NCBI GenBank assembly: GCA_011525785.1
Contig: WYBT01000030.1
Location: 404,183-468,182, forward strand
Direction of reading: 5' to 3'
Length of the DNA: 64,000 bases
Source of the DNA: Planctomycetaceae bacterium
GTDB taxonomy: Bacteria > Planctomycetota > UBA1135 > GCA-002686595
A program made the translations under genes and the position numbers. Below are positions 1 to 7,915 of this stretch, in pieces. Below the pieces are notes generated by a model, which made no database searches, was not told the DNA's origin, and saw nothing but the letters and a program-made list of their open reading frames with translations. Within the stretch, counting starts at the first letter, position 1. Every line of letters starts with the position of its first letter.

Positions 1-310
1 CCGGCGCCGTCGGATTGACCAGTGCGAAGGGCGTGATGCGGCCCTGCGCGAGCCGCGCCGCCTCGGCCAGCGCGGGCGCCTCTTCGGGCGCGCTGGCAAA
101 GGCCGCGACGTGCGCGACCTGGTGGCGGTCGAACTGCTCGATCCAGCGGGCGACGTGCGTCGCGAGCTCCGGCGCGGGCAGCTCCAGGCCGGTCCGTTGG
201 GCCACGCGCGTGAGGCGCTCGTCGACCGTTCCCGGCTGCGTCGACTGCGCAGCCAGCGCTGCGAAGTAGGGGCGCGAGAACAGATGCAAATGGAAGTCGA
301 CCGTGTCCAT
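1..310 (-). CDS. Amidohydrolase-2 family metal-dependent hydrolase (partial, N-terminal part only)
   Basis: The reading frame starts with ATG and runs off the left edge of the window, so only about 103 N-terminal residues are visible. The protein opens with MDTVDFHLHLFSRPYF, whose His-Leu-His is the HxH metal-binding pair at the first strand of amidohydrolase TIM barrels. A later stretch (HVAAFASAPEEAPALAEAAR, then GRITPFALVNPTAP) fits the loop and second strand of amidohydrolase-2 proteins. The ATG overlaps the stop of the upstream FkbM methyltransferase gene by one base, so the two are probably co-translated. The substrate cannot be told. The missing C-terminus would be needed to confirm the other metal ligands. 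Confidence 0.72.
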   Translation of the reverse strand, partial: MDTVDFHLHLFSRPYFAALAAQSTQPGTVDERLTRVAQRTGLELPAPELATHVARWIEQFDRHQVAHVAAFASAPEEAPALAEAARLAQGRITPFALVNPTAP

Positions 311-1146
311 CAGGGCTCCTTGAGGCTGCGCAGCAGGCCGTGCGCTCGCGCGAGCGCGCCGAGCACGTGGAAGCTCGTTCCGCGCGCGCCGTACAGATCG
401 ATGCCGCCCTTGACCGGGTCGCGCTGCGCGACTTGCCGCAGGATGCGCTCCACGCTCATGGGGTAGGGGGCCGCGGTGGCCTTGCCGAGCGTGAAGCCCT
501 GCTCGCGCAGGAACTCGAGCAACTGGCGCGCGTCGGCGCCGCGCAAGGCGTAGGGCCACAGCTCCATCAGCAGGCCCAGACGCGGGCTGGCGGCGAGCGC
601 TGCCCGCGCGCCTTGCAACGCGAGCCACTCCGAGCCCTGCGTGTCGATCTTGAGCATGCGCATCGGTCCGCGCACGAATTCGTCGAGCGGCGCGACCTCG
701 ATCGCGAGCTGCTGGCCTGCGCCCATGTCGGCGGGCCGCTCGCGGCCGGGCTCGATCACGCGGTTGTCGCCGAAGTTGCGGTTGGCGAGCGCGATCAACG
801 CCTTGCCGCGCTCCGCGCCGGCCGCGACGCGGTGGACGTGGGCTTGGCCCGGCCTTCGGGCGAGCGCGCGCCGCACGTTCCGCTCGCACACGTCCGCGAT
901 GTGCGGCGCGGGTTCGAAGGCGTGGACCACAGCGCCGGCCAGCACGGCCTGCACGGCGAACCAGCCCACGTTGGCGCCGAGGTCGACGGCGCAGTCCCCA
1001 GGCCGGAGGTGCGCGCGGAACAGCGCTGTCTCATGGTCCGCCCACGCTCCGCGCTCGATCGCGGGGCCGATGATGGCGTCCTCGGCGAGGACCTCGAACT
1101 CCAGACCGAGGGAGCGGCAGAAGACGGTGCGCGTCGCAACGCTCAT
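310..1146 (-). CDS. FkbM family SAM-dependent methyltransferase
   Basis: A 278-residue protein with a Rossmann-type methyltransferase fold. The SAM-binding motif I is VDLGANVGWFAV (about residues 54-65), followed by the acidic strand end HAFEPAP. The FkbM signature LKIDTQGSEWLALQGA lies at about residues 165-180, and the segment PRLGLLMELWP follows it. FkbM proteins O-methylate sugars, polyketides or other small metabolites, often in cell-surface glycan pathways. The substrate here is unknown. The gene is the first of a pair with the overlapping amidohydrolase downstream. The start ATG at 1146 gives a natural N-terminus. Confidence 0.85.
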   Translation of the reverse strand: MSVATRTVFCRSLGLEFEVLAEDAIIGPAIERGAWADHETALFRAHLRPGDCAVDLGANVGWFAVQAVLAGAVVHAFEPAPHIADVCERNVRRALARRPGQAHVHRVAAGAERGKALIALANRNFGDNRVIEPGRERPADMGAGQQLAIEVAPLDEFVRGPMRMLKIDTQGSEWLALQGARAALAASPRLGLLMELWPYALRGADARQLLEFLREQGFTLGKATAAPYPMSVERILRQVAQRDPVKGGIDLYGARGTSFHVLGALARAHGLLRSLKEP

Positions 1147-1191
1147 CGGGGCGACTGTAGCAGAACGACGCGCGCGGACGGGCCGTGCGCG

Positions 1192-1710
1192 CTACTGGAA
1201 CGACGCGCCGCCGCCGGTCACGTAGGCGAACTCGTTGTTCCAGTTGCGGCCCGAGCACTCGAAGTAGCCCGTGTGCTTGGCGGCGGCGTCGGCTGTCTCG
1301 AACGCGCGGACGCCGAGCACGTAGAACGGACCGGGGCCGACGCACGAGTAGGCGCCCGCGGAGTACACGTAGTAGCGGTAGTGGTGCGTGTCGGTGTTCA
1401 ACGGATCGACCGGCTGCTCGCGCAGGTAGCCCGACTGGGTCAGCACGGCGATGAAGTTGCCGTCGTGCGAGACATCCCAGCCGCCGTAGGTCGCGTTGGC
1501 GTTGGCCGCCGGGTAGGCGCCGGTGTCGAGGTAGTACTGCTCGATCGCGTCGCGGACGGCGTGAATGTCCTGCAGGCGCCGCGCATCGCGCGCAGCGGCG
1601 ATGCGCTGGCTGACGCGCGGAGCGACGGCCCCCGCCAGCATGCTCAAGATCACGATGACGACGATCAGCTCGAGCAGCGAGAAGCCGCGACGACGGTGGT
1701 GGGGACGCAT
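1192..1710 (-). CDS. Type II secretion/type IV pilus-like pseudopilin (GspG-like, orphan)
   Basis: A 172-residue protein with a class III prepilin signal: the basic leader MRPHHRRRG ends in Gly9, and the mature part would begin with Phe10 and carry the conserved Glu at +5 (FSLLELIVVIVILSML). A prepilin peptidase would cut between G9 and F10. The hydrophobic N-terminal helix is followed by a GspG-like helix (RRLQDIHAVRDAIEQYYLDTG) and a Tyr/Gly-rich globular part with two cysteines. It is transcribed away from the secretion operon that begins at 1905, with a 194-bp intergenic region between them. It is probably a minor pseudopilin or substrate-like pilin for that machine. No prepilin peptidase gene is seen in the window. 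Confidence 0.85.
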   Translation of the reverse strand: MRPHHRRRGFSLLELIVVIVILSMLAGAVAPRVSQRIAAARDARRLQDIHAVRDAIEQYYLDTGAYPAANANATYGGWDVSHDGNFIAVLTQSGYLREQPVDPLNTDTHHYRYYVYSAGAYSCVGPGPFYVLGVRAFETADAAAKHTGYFECSGRNWNNEFAYVTGGGASFQ

Positions 1711-1904
1711 CGGGTAGCGGGGGGCGCGCGAGGCGCTTGCGGCCTATCGGTTCGAGGGGGCGCGCGGGCTTGAGGCGCGCGCGCGAATTGCCGTTGGCGC
1801 TCAAGCTGCGTTCGTCGGGCCGTCGATCCGAATCCCCGCGTGCGCTGCGCCCCCGTGGCGCTACCCCAGCGGCACGCCTCCGTCCCCGTCCCCGACTGTC
1901 CCCG

Positions 1905-3362
1905 ATGCCGCCCCGTACTGGCCGGCGCTCCGCAGAGCGTCTGGCGGTCCTGCACTTGACCCACGAGGTCGCCGAATGGCTCGCGCCGAACGCCGAGTCG
2001 TACGCATGCGCCGAGGTGCTCGGCAGTGCGAGCGGAGACCTGGTGGCAGCTGCGGTGCGCGCGCGCGATCAGGCCGGCAGCGGCCGGGACGAGTGCTTGC
2101 TCGTGCTGGGTGGAACGCTGGTCGAACACCGCCTGCTGAGTTTGCCGCCCATGCCCAAGGCGGACAGTCGCGTCGTGCTCCAACGCAAGGCGGCCGGGCT
2201 GCTCAACAGCGACGTGCGCGAGACTCTGTACGCGGCGGTCGAGCTCGCCCGCGATGGCGAGAGCGACAACGGGACCGAGCCGCGGCGCTGGAACCTGCTC
2301 GCGGTGCGCCGCTCGTTGCTCACGCCGCTGGCCGCCGGACTGGCGCGCGCGAGAATTCGCTCGCGACGCCTGGTCTGTGGCCCGATGGCGCGGCTGTGCG
2401 ACGCGCGCGCGCAACTCACCGATGTGACCGCGCCGGCGATCGTGATCGACGTCGATCTGGACTCGGTCGCCGTGAGCTTGATCCACGGCGATCGGTTGCG
2501 CATGCACAACCGCATCCCCGGCGCGTTCCACAAGACGCCCACGATGGCGCTCACGCTGGTCCAGGAGCTGCGCAGTTTCGACGCGTTCTGCCGCAAGAGC
2601 AGCCGCGGCAGCCCGGTGGCGTGCGTCGTGCTGATGGGCCTGGAGTCCGAGCGCTCGCGACTGCTGGTCGGAGCGATCCGCTCCGCGTTGGGCGCCGCGC
2701 AAGTGCTGGCGCCGGCGGAGGGTGACTCGGCCGCGGATGGGGCCTCGACACTCCATCGGCGGGCTGTGCTGTCCGCCTGCCGCGCGCAGGGCCCGTTCGA
2801 ACTGAACGCGCCCTTGCCTTCGCCGCCGCACGTCGCCACGGTCGGCGCCGTCGCAGGTTGCGCCTTGCTCCTGGCGGCGACCCTCGGCGCCGTCTCGCAC
2901 GAGCGTCTGGCCCGCGAAGCGCGGCGGCTGCGCGGCGCGCGCGTCGAGTTGGAGACGCGAGCGGTCGACCTGGAGCGATTGCGCGACGACAACCAGCGCT
3001 TCGACGCGTTGCTCTCGAGCGCGGTCACCGAGGCAGAGCGGCTCGCGCGCGCCAGGGGCCTGGGGGTTCCGCTCGAACCCGCGCTCGCCGCCGTGCTGCG
3101 CGAGGTGGACGGGCTGACACCGCTGAGCTCGCTCTCCTTCGAGCGCTGGGACGGCGAGGGCGGGGTGAGCTTCGCAGCCGAGTGCCCGCGCGATCCGCTC
3201 TCGACGCTGCGCTCGCTCAAGGCCGTCCAGTCCGCGCTGGAGTCGAGCGCGCTGTTCGAGAATGCCTGGGTCGAGCCGCCCGAACTCTTGCCCGGCAGCT
3301 CTGACGAGCGGGGCGCGAGCCTCGAGTATCGCGGCGGCAGCGAGTGGGAGCGCGAGCCGTGA
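1905..3362 (+). CDS. GspL/PilM-PilN-like inner-membrane assembly protein
   Basis: A 485-residue protein. About residues 1-300 form a cytoplasmic part resembling the actin-like GspL/PilM fold (strands such as PAIVIDVDLDSVAVSLIHG). A single membrane helix sits at about residues 309-330 (VGAVAGCALLLAATLGAV). After it come a coiled coil and a small periplasmic domain of PilN/GspL-C type (LREVDGLTPLSSLSFERW). This is a PilM-PilN fusion in the manner of GspL, the platform protein that links the ATPase to the periplasmic ring. The frame is open further upstream, but the ATG at 1905 is the first start giving a family-like N-terminus; the preceding 56 codons are Arg/Pro-rich and look non-coding. It is first in the operon and its stop overlaps the next start. 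Confidence 0.72.
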   Translation: MPPRTGRRSAERLAVLHLTHEVAEWLAPNAESYACAEVLGSASGDLVAAAVRARDQAGSGRDECLLVLGGTLVEHRLLSLPPMPKADSRVVLQRKAAGLLNSDVRETLYAAVELARDGESDNGTEPRRWNLLAVRRSLLTPLAAGLARARIRSRRLVCGPMARLCDARAQLTDVTAPAIVIDVDLDSVAVSLIHGDRLRMHNRIPGAFHKTPTMALTLVQELRSFDAFCRKSSRGSPVACVVLMGLESERSRLLVGAIRSALGAAQVLAPAEGDSAADGASTLHRRAVLSACRAQGPFELNAPLPSPPHVATVGAVAGCALLLAATLGAVSHERLAREARRLRGARVELETRAVDLERLRDDNQRFDALLSSAVTEAERLARARGLGVPLEPALAAVLREVDGLTPLSSLSFERWDGEGGVSFAAECPRDPLSTLRSLKAVQSALESSALFENAWVEPPELLPGSSDERGASLEYRGGSEWEREP

Positions 3363-4000
3363 AGTCACGTGCGCTCGGACATGTCTCGAACCTCTCGTCA
3401 GGCCTCGCGGCGCGCGGCGCGACGTTCGCAGCGCCGTCGCTGGTGGCGTTGCTGGCGCTGGCCGGAGTCACCGCGCCTCCCGCGCTGTCGGTCGGGGATG
3501 CCCGCCGCTCGCTCGAGTACGCCCGCGCCCGCGCCGAGGAGTTCGAACGCGAGCGCGCCCGCGCGGCGCAACGCGGCGCAACCCTCTCGTGGGAGAAGCT
3601 CGAGCAGACCGTCGCTGCGCTGCGCTCGCGGATCCCCCAGTCGCTCGACCCGGTGGTGACGCAGTCCGCGCTGCGTCTGGCCGCGCAGCGCAGCGGCATG
3701 GAGCTCGACTCCCTGGTGCTCGGCGCACAGCGCGATCCGCTGCTGCCGACCACCAGCGATCGACTCGTCGTCACGCTGGTCGAACTGGTTGGCGCGGGTC
3801 CGATCGCCGCTCCCGTGCGCGTGCAGCGCGAGCTCGCGGCCCTGGGGCTGCCGTGCTGTGTGCTCGAGGCCAATCTCGACTTGCCCCCCGACGACAGCTC
3901 GCGCGCGCAGCTGCGTCTTCAGTTGGGCCTGCTGCATTTCGCGCCTGTTCTCCCGCAAGCGGAGAGCACCGACGCCGCGCCCGATGGAGAGTTCCCGTGA
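3359..4000 (+). CDS. GspM/PilO-like inner-membrane protein
   Basis: A 213-residue bitopic protein beginning with GTG, inside a GTGA overlap with the preceding stop. It has a short cytoplasmic N-terminus, one membrane helix (about residues 21-43), a heptad-like coiled coil (YARARAEEFERERARAAQ) and a C-terminal alpha/beta domain. That topology is the one shared by PilO and GspM. The call rests mainly on topology and on gene order (between the GspL-like and GspC-like genes), because sequence similarity in this family is low. PilO/GspM proteins dimerise with the PilN/GspL partner and help form the inner-membrane platform. Confidence 0.6.
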   Translation: MKSRALGHVSNLSSGLAARGATFAAPSLVALLALAGVTAPPALSVGDARRSLEYARARAEEFERERARAAQRGATLSWEKLEQTVAALRSRIPQSLDPVVTQSALRLAAQRSGMELDSLVLGAQRDPLLPTTSDRLVVTLVELVGAGPIAAPVRVQRELAALGLPCCVLEANLDLPPDDSSRAQLRLQLGLLHFAPVLPQAESTDAAPDGEFP

Positions 4001-4800
4001 TTTCGACTCAGAAGAAGTGGATCTACGGTGTGGTGCTCGTGATGACCTCGGCGCTGTTCGCGCACGAGCTCGTGAAGGCCACCTCGACGGAGGACCCGCC
4101 GCTTCCGCTGGATGCCCCCGCTGAAGCGCTCGGCGTGGAACTGACGGGGGGCGCTGCGCGTGGTTCGGCGGCCGAGGAGGTACCCAACGATCCCGGCGCG
4201 GCGGGCGATCCAGCGCAAGTCGGCGCCGAGAAGGGCGACGCCACGCTGGGTGCGCTCGAGCGCGCGCTCGCGCTCCTCGACCAGGACTCGGCGGGCGGTG
4301 ACGCGCGTCCTGCGCTCGCGCGCGCCCGCCGCAAGCGCAACGCCGACGTCGACGAGAGCTTGGAGCAGCCGGACGCGCCTCAGCAAGGCGAGGCGCCTGA
4401 ACTCACGACGGCGCCGACGGATCTGGAATTGCGCTCACGTGTCGACGAACGCGCCGAACTCGTGGCCCGACTGGAGCTGTTCCTCGAGGACTATCCGCTG
4501 ATCGGCATCGTGCGCGGAGCAGGCGGAGACTGCGCCGTGTTCGGAGGTCGCCGCGTGCGGGTCGGCGAACGACTGCTCGAGGAGGATGCCGAGTTGCTCG
4601 AGTGCGATGAACTGGGAGTGAAGGTCGAGCTGCGGGGTCGAACGCTGCGGATCGAACTCGGCCCGCTGCGGACTCGCCCGCGCTCCACGCCACTCGAGGG
4701 CGGCGCGGCGGGCGCGCTCCAGTCGCCCGCGGCGGCGCGCGCACCCGTGCCCGCAGCGCAGCCGAGTCCGGCGGCGCCGGCGCAGGGAGGTGGCCAATGA
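3997..4800 (+). CDS. GspC/PilP-like inner-membrane linker protein
   Basis: A 267-residue protein starting at a GTG that overlaps the previous stop (GTGA). It has one N-terminal membrane helix (about residues 8-24), then a long Ala/Glu/Asp-rich linker. A compact beta-rich domain near residues 160-225 (LIGIVRGAGGDCAVFGGRRV, then VRVGERLLEEDAELLECDE) resembles the homology-region domain of GspC/PilP. A Pro/Ala-rich tail ends the protein. In known systems this domain binds the N-terminal domain of the secretin, whose gene follows directly here with an ATGA overlap. Assignment is by domain likeness and gene position. Confidence 0.62.
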   Translation: MISTQKKWIYGVVLVMTSALFAHELVKATSTEDPPLPLDAPAEALGVELTGGAARGSAAEEVPNDPGAAGDPAQVGAEKGDATLGALERALALLDQDSAGGDARPALARARRKRNADVDESLEQPDAPQQGEAPELTTAPTDLELRSRVDERAELVARLELFLEDYPLIGIVRGAGGDCAVFGGRRVRVGERLLEEDAELLECDELGVKVELRGRTLRIELGPLRTRPRSTPLEGGAAGALQSPAAARAPVPAAQPSPAAPAQGGGQ

Positions 4801-6239
4801 ACTCTGATCTCCGCTTGCCGTGCGCGCTGGCGCTTTCGGCTCTGCTGGGCTGCCAGACGATCGCGCCCCCGATCTCCAGCCGTCAAAACCGTAGCGGGCC
4901 CAAGCCCGAAGACGTGCGCCTTTCCCTGCACGATCAATATCCCGACGAACTCGCCGGGCCCAAGTCGGTGCTGATCGAGGGCGGCGAGGGAGCGAACGAG
5001 TACGTCCGTCCGCGCATCGGCGGAGACGAGCGTCTGGCGGTCGAGTTCCGCGGCGCTCCGCTGGGCCAGGTGATCCAACTGCTCGCAGACCGCGCCGGGC
5101 TCAACATCCTGCTCGACGCCGAAGCGAACGAGCCGGTCGATGTGTCCTTCAAGAGCATCACCCTCGACGATGCGATGCACACGTTGCTCGAGCGCCACGG
5201 CCGCCGCCTGGTCGAGGGGCCAGCGGGCGTGTTCTGGATCGAGCGCACGGACGGCTCCCAGCCGGCTGTGGCCACGTTCCACGCCCGCTCGAGCGACGTC
5301 CAGGCCTCGCTCGCCAACCTGCAGGCGCTGCTCTCGACGACGACCACGGTCGTGGTCGAGCCCACCCAGAACTTGATCGTCGTGCGCGGCGCGCAGTCCG
5401 ACATCGAGATCGCGCGCCGTTATCTGGGAGAGATCGATCGCGCGCAGCAGCAGGTGCTGATCGAAGTGCGCATCCTCGAAGTGGTGCTGGGCGACGACTT
5501 CCAGCTCGGGATCACGCACGACATCGCGGGCTCCATCAACGGCCACCTGTTCGGGCTGATGCAGGAGCTGGGGACGGGCGACAGCAGCTTCGAGTTCCAG
5601 TTCAACTCGCAGGATGGCGACGTCGACGCGACGATCAACGCGATTCGCCGCGTGACGGGCACCGACCTGGTGAGTTCGCCGCGCGTCCTGGCGCTCACCG
5701 GCGTCGAGGCCACCATCGAAGTGGTCAAGGAGGTGCCGTACATCAACGTCACCAGCACGCAGACCGCGAGCGCCAACGGCCAGGGCGTCAACGTCGTCCA
5801 GGAGGTGCAGTTCAAGGAGGCGGGCGTGAAGCTCAAGGTCACGCCCACGATCCAGCGCGACGGCGCAGTGCGCATCGTGATCGACCAGGAGTTGAGCGAG
5901 GTGGTCGACACGTTCAACGAGATCCCCGTGCTCGACAAGCGCTTCCTAAAGAGCACGTTCTTGGTGGACGACCGCAGCACCGTCGTGCTCGGCGGCCTGA
6001 TGCAGGACAAGCGCACTGAAGTGGACAAGGGCATTCCCGGGTTGATGGACATCCCCTGGCTCGGACGGCTCTTCCGCAGCGACGACGACACGACGCAGAA
6101 GCGCGAGCTGCTCGTGTTCCTCACTCCGCGCGTGGTCGATCCGCGCGAGGCAGCTGAGCTGAACGGAGTGTTCCAGCGCGAGTACACCGAGAAGGTCCGG
6201 CAGACGGGCGTGCGCTCGCACGCCGAGGACTCGAAGTGA
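4797..6239 (+). CDS. Type II secretion/type IV pilus secretin (GspD/PilQ-like lipoprotein)
   Basis: A 480-residue outer-membrane secretin. The N-terminus MNSDLRLPCALALSALLGC carries a lipobox-like LLGC, so it may be a lipoprotein. An STN/N0-like domain follows (LAVEFRGAPLGQVIQLLADR), then an N1-type domain (ATFHARSSDVQASLANLQAL). The C-terminal secretin domain shows VSSPRVLALTGVEATIEV, EAGVKLKVTPTI, EIPVLDKRF, VVLGGLMQD and the closing IPWLGRLFRS...ELLVFLTPRVV. It forms the outer-membrane channel for exported proteins or a pilus. It is shorter than typical GspD (about 650 residues), having fewer N-domains. It starts at an ATGA overlap with the GspC/PilP-like gene. Confidence 0.9.
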   Translation: MNSDLRLPCALALSALLGCQTIAPPISSRQNRSGPKPEDVRLSLHDQYPDELAGPKSVLIEGGEGANEYVRPRIGGDERLAVEFRGAPLGQVIQLLADRAGLNILLDAEANEPVDVSFKSITLDDAMHTLLERHGRRLVEGPAGVFWIERTDGSQPAVATFHARSSDVQASLANLQALLSTTTTVVVEPTQNLIVVRGAQSDIEIARRYLGEIDRAQQQVLIEVRILEVVLGDDFQLGITHDIAGSINGHLFGLMQELGTGDSSFEFQFNSQDGDVDATINAIRRVTGTDLVSSPRVLALTGVEATIEVVKEVPYINVTSTQTASANGQGVNVVQEVQFKEAGVKLKVTPTIQRDGAVRIVIDQELSEVVDTFNEIPVLDKRFLKSTFLVDDRSTVVLGGLMQDKRTEVDKGIPGLMDIPWLGRLFRSDDDTTQKRELLVFLTPRVVDPREAAELNGVFQREYTEKVRQTGVRSHAEDSK

Positions 6240-7915
6240 GCGCCAACGCCGCGAAGTTGCGCCTGGGCGATCGCCTGCTCGATCGCGGCCTGATCAGCGC
6301 CAACCAGCTCTCGGTGGCGCTGTCCGAGCAGCGCCGCGCCTATCGACCGCTGGGCGAGATCCTGGTCGGCTTGGGTTTCCTGCGGCAGGAAGTCGTGTCC
6401 GAGATGCTGGCCGAGGACCTGGGGGTTCCGTTCCTGCGGGCCTCGCAGATCGAGCCCGATCCGCTGGTGCTGGCCTCCGTGGACCGCGAGTTCGTTCAGT
6501 CCACCGGCGCCTTCCCGATCCGGGTCGAGAACGACCAGCTGCTGGTGGCGATGGTCGATCCGGACAACCCGGAGCGACTCGCGTTGGTGCGCTCCCGCTT
6601 TCCGTTTCCGCTGCAATTGGCGGTCACGACCGAGTCGGACATCGGGCTGCTGGCGCGCAAGCACCTGGCCGAGCAGTCGGGTCAGGTGGCGATGGTCTTC
6701 GACGCTCTCGAGGGCGCCGGCGCGGCGCTGGGCGCCGAGTTTCCGGTCGAGCGCGTCACGCTCGCGATGCTGGTCGACGGCGTGCACCGCAGCGCCACCG
6801 ACATCCACATCGAGCCCGAGGAGAAGATCACGCGGGTGCGCTATCGCATCGACGGGATCCTGCACCAGGGCGAGAACCTCCCGCGCAGCGCGACGGACGC
6901 AGTGATCTCGCGCATCAAGATCCTGGCCAATCTGGACATCGCCGAGCGGCGCAGACCCCAGGACGGGCGACTGCGGATCCAAGTCGACGAGCGTCCGGTC
7001 GACATGCGCGTGTCGATCATGCCCTCGGCCGAGGGCGAGAACGTCGTGCTGCGCATCCTCGATCGCGGCGCGGTGGCGCTGCGCCTGGAGGACCTGGGCA
7101 TCGCGCCCGCGATCCTCAAATTGCTGCGGCTGGTGAAGGAGCGTCCGCACGGGCTGTTCCTGGTGACCGGCCCGACGGGCTCGGGCAAGACCACGACGCT
7201 GTACTCGCTGATGGCCGAGATGGACTCCGTGCACGACAACGTCGCGACCATCGAGGATCCGATCGAGTACCGCCTGCCGCTCGTGCGCCAGAGCCAGGTC
7301 GACCCTGCCATCGGCTTCGGGTTCCAGGAAGGGCTGCGCGCGCTGCTGCGCCAGGACCCGGACGTGATCCTGGTCGGCGAGATCCGCGACAAGGAGACCG
7401 CCGAGATGGCCATCAAGGCCTCGATGACCGGCCATCTGGTGTTCTCCACGCTGCACACCAACTCGGCCATTGGCGCGGTTCCGCGCCTCGTGGATCTGGG
7501 GGTCGATCCGTTCCTGATCGAGGACTCGCTGATCGGCGTTCTGGCTCAACGCCTGTTGCGCTGCGTGTGCTCCTCGTGCGCTGAGCCGGTCGCGCCGACG
7601 CACGAAGAACTGGTCTGGCTCCAGGGCGAGCCGGGGCAGATGCGGCGCGGGCGCGGTTGCCCGCGTTGTCGCAGCTCGGGCTACTCGGGGCGCTCCGCGC
7701 TGTGCGAGTTGTTCCTGCCCGACGAGTCGCTCGGCGATCTGCTGCGCTCGGGGACCAACTTCACCGCGCTGCGCAGTCACATGGCCAGCCGCGGCTACTT
7801 GGGCATGGAGGACGACGGCCGGCGCAAAGTGCGCAGCGGCGTGACGACGATGGAAGAGGTCGCGCGCGTTCACCGCAACCACCGGTTGAGTGAGGCGGAA
7901 CGTGAACACGTATGA
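6236..7915 (+). CDS. GspE/PilB-type secretion ATPase with MshEN N-terminus
   Basis: A 559-residue hexameric traffic ATPase. The N-terminal region has RLGDRLLDRGLISANQLSVAL and LGEILVGLGFL, the pattern of MshEN domains that bind cyclic di-GMP in other systems. The ATPase core holds Walker A GPTGSGKTTT (about residues 312-321), the Asp box TIEDPIEYRL, Walker B RQDPDVILVGEIRDKETAE and the His box TGHLVFSTLHTN. A zinc-type tetracysteine element (CSSC and CPRC) lies near the C-terminus, as in GspE/PilB. It powers pseudopilus or pilus assembly at the cytoplasmic face. The GTG start overlaps the secretin stop by four bases. Confidence 0.93.
   Translation: MSANAAKLRLGDRLLDRGLISANQLSVALSEQRRAYRPLGEILVGLGFLRQEVVSEMLAEDLGVPFLRASQIEPDPLVLASVDREFVQSTGAFPIRVENDQLLVAMVDPDNPERLALVRSRFPFPLQLAVTTESDIGLLARKHLAEQSGQVAMVFDALEGAGAALGAEFPVERVTLAMLVDGVHRSATDIHIEPEEKITRVRYRIDGILHQGENLPRSATDAVISRIKILANLDIAERRRPQDGRLRIQVDERPVDMRVSIMPSAEGENVVLRILDRGAVALRLEDLGIAPAILKLLRLVKERPHGLFLVTGPTGSGKTTTLYSLMAEMDSVHDNVATIEDPIEYRLPLVRQSQVDPAIGFGFQEGLRALLRQDPDVILVGEIRDKETAEMAIKASMTGHLVFSTLHTNSAIGAVPRLVDLGVDPFLIEDSLIGVLAQRLLRCVCSSCAEPVAPTHEELVWLQGEPGQMRRGRGCPRCRSSGYSGRSALCELFLPDESLGDLLRSGTNFTALRSHMASRGYLGMEDDGRRKVRSGVTTMEEVARVHRNHRLSEAEREHV

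Noticed and set aside
340..1773. Plus-strand open frame of about 477 codons
   Set aside because: It is the mirror of the FkbM methyltransferase and pseudopilin genes, which have clear motifs on the minus strand.
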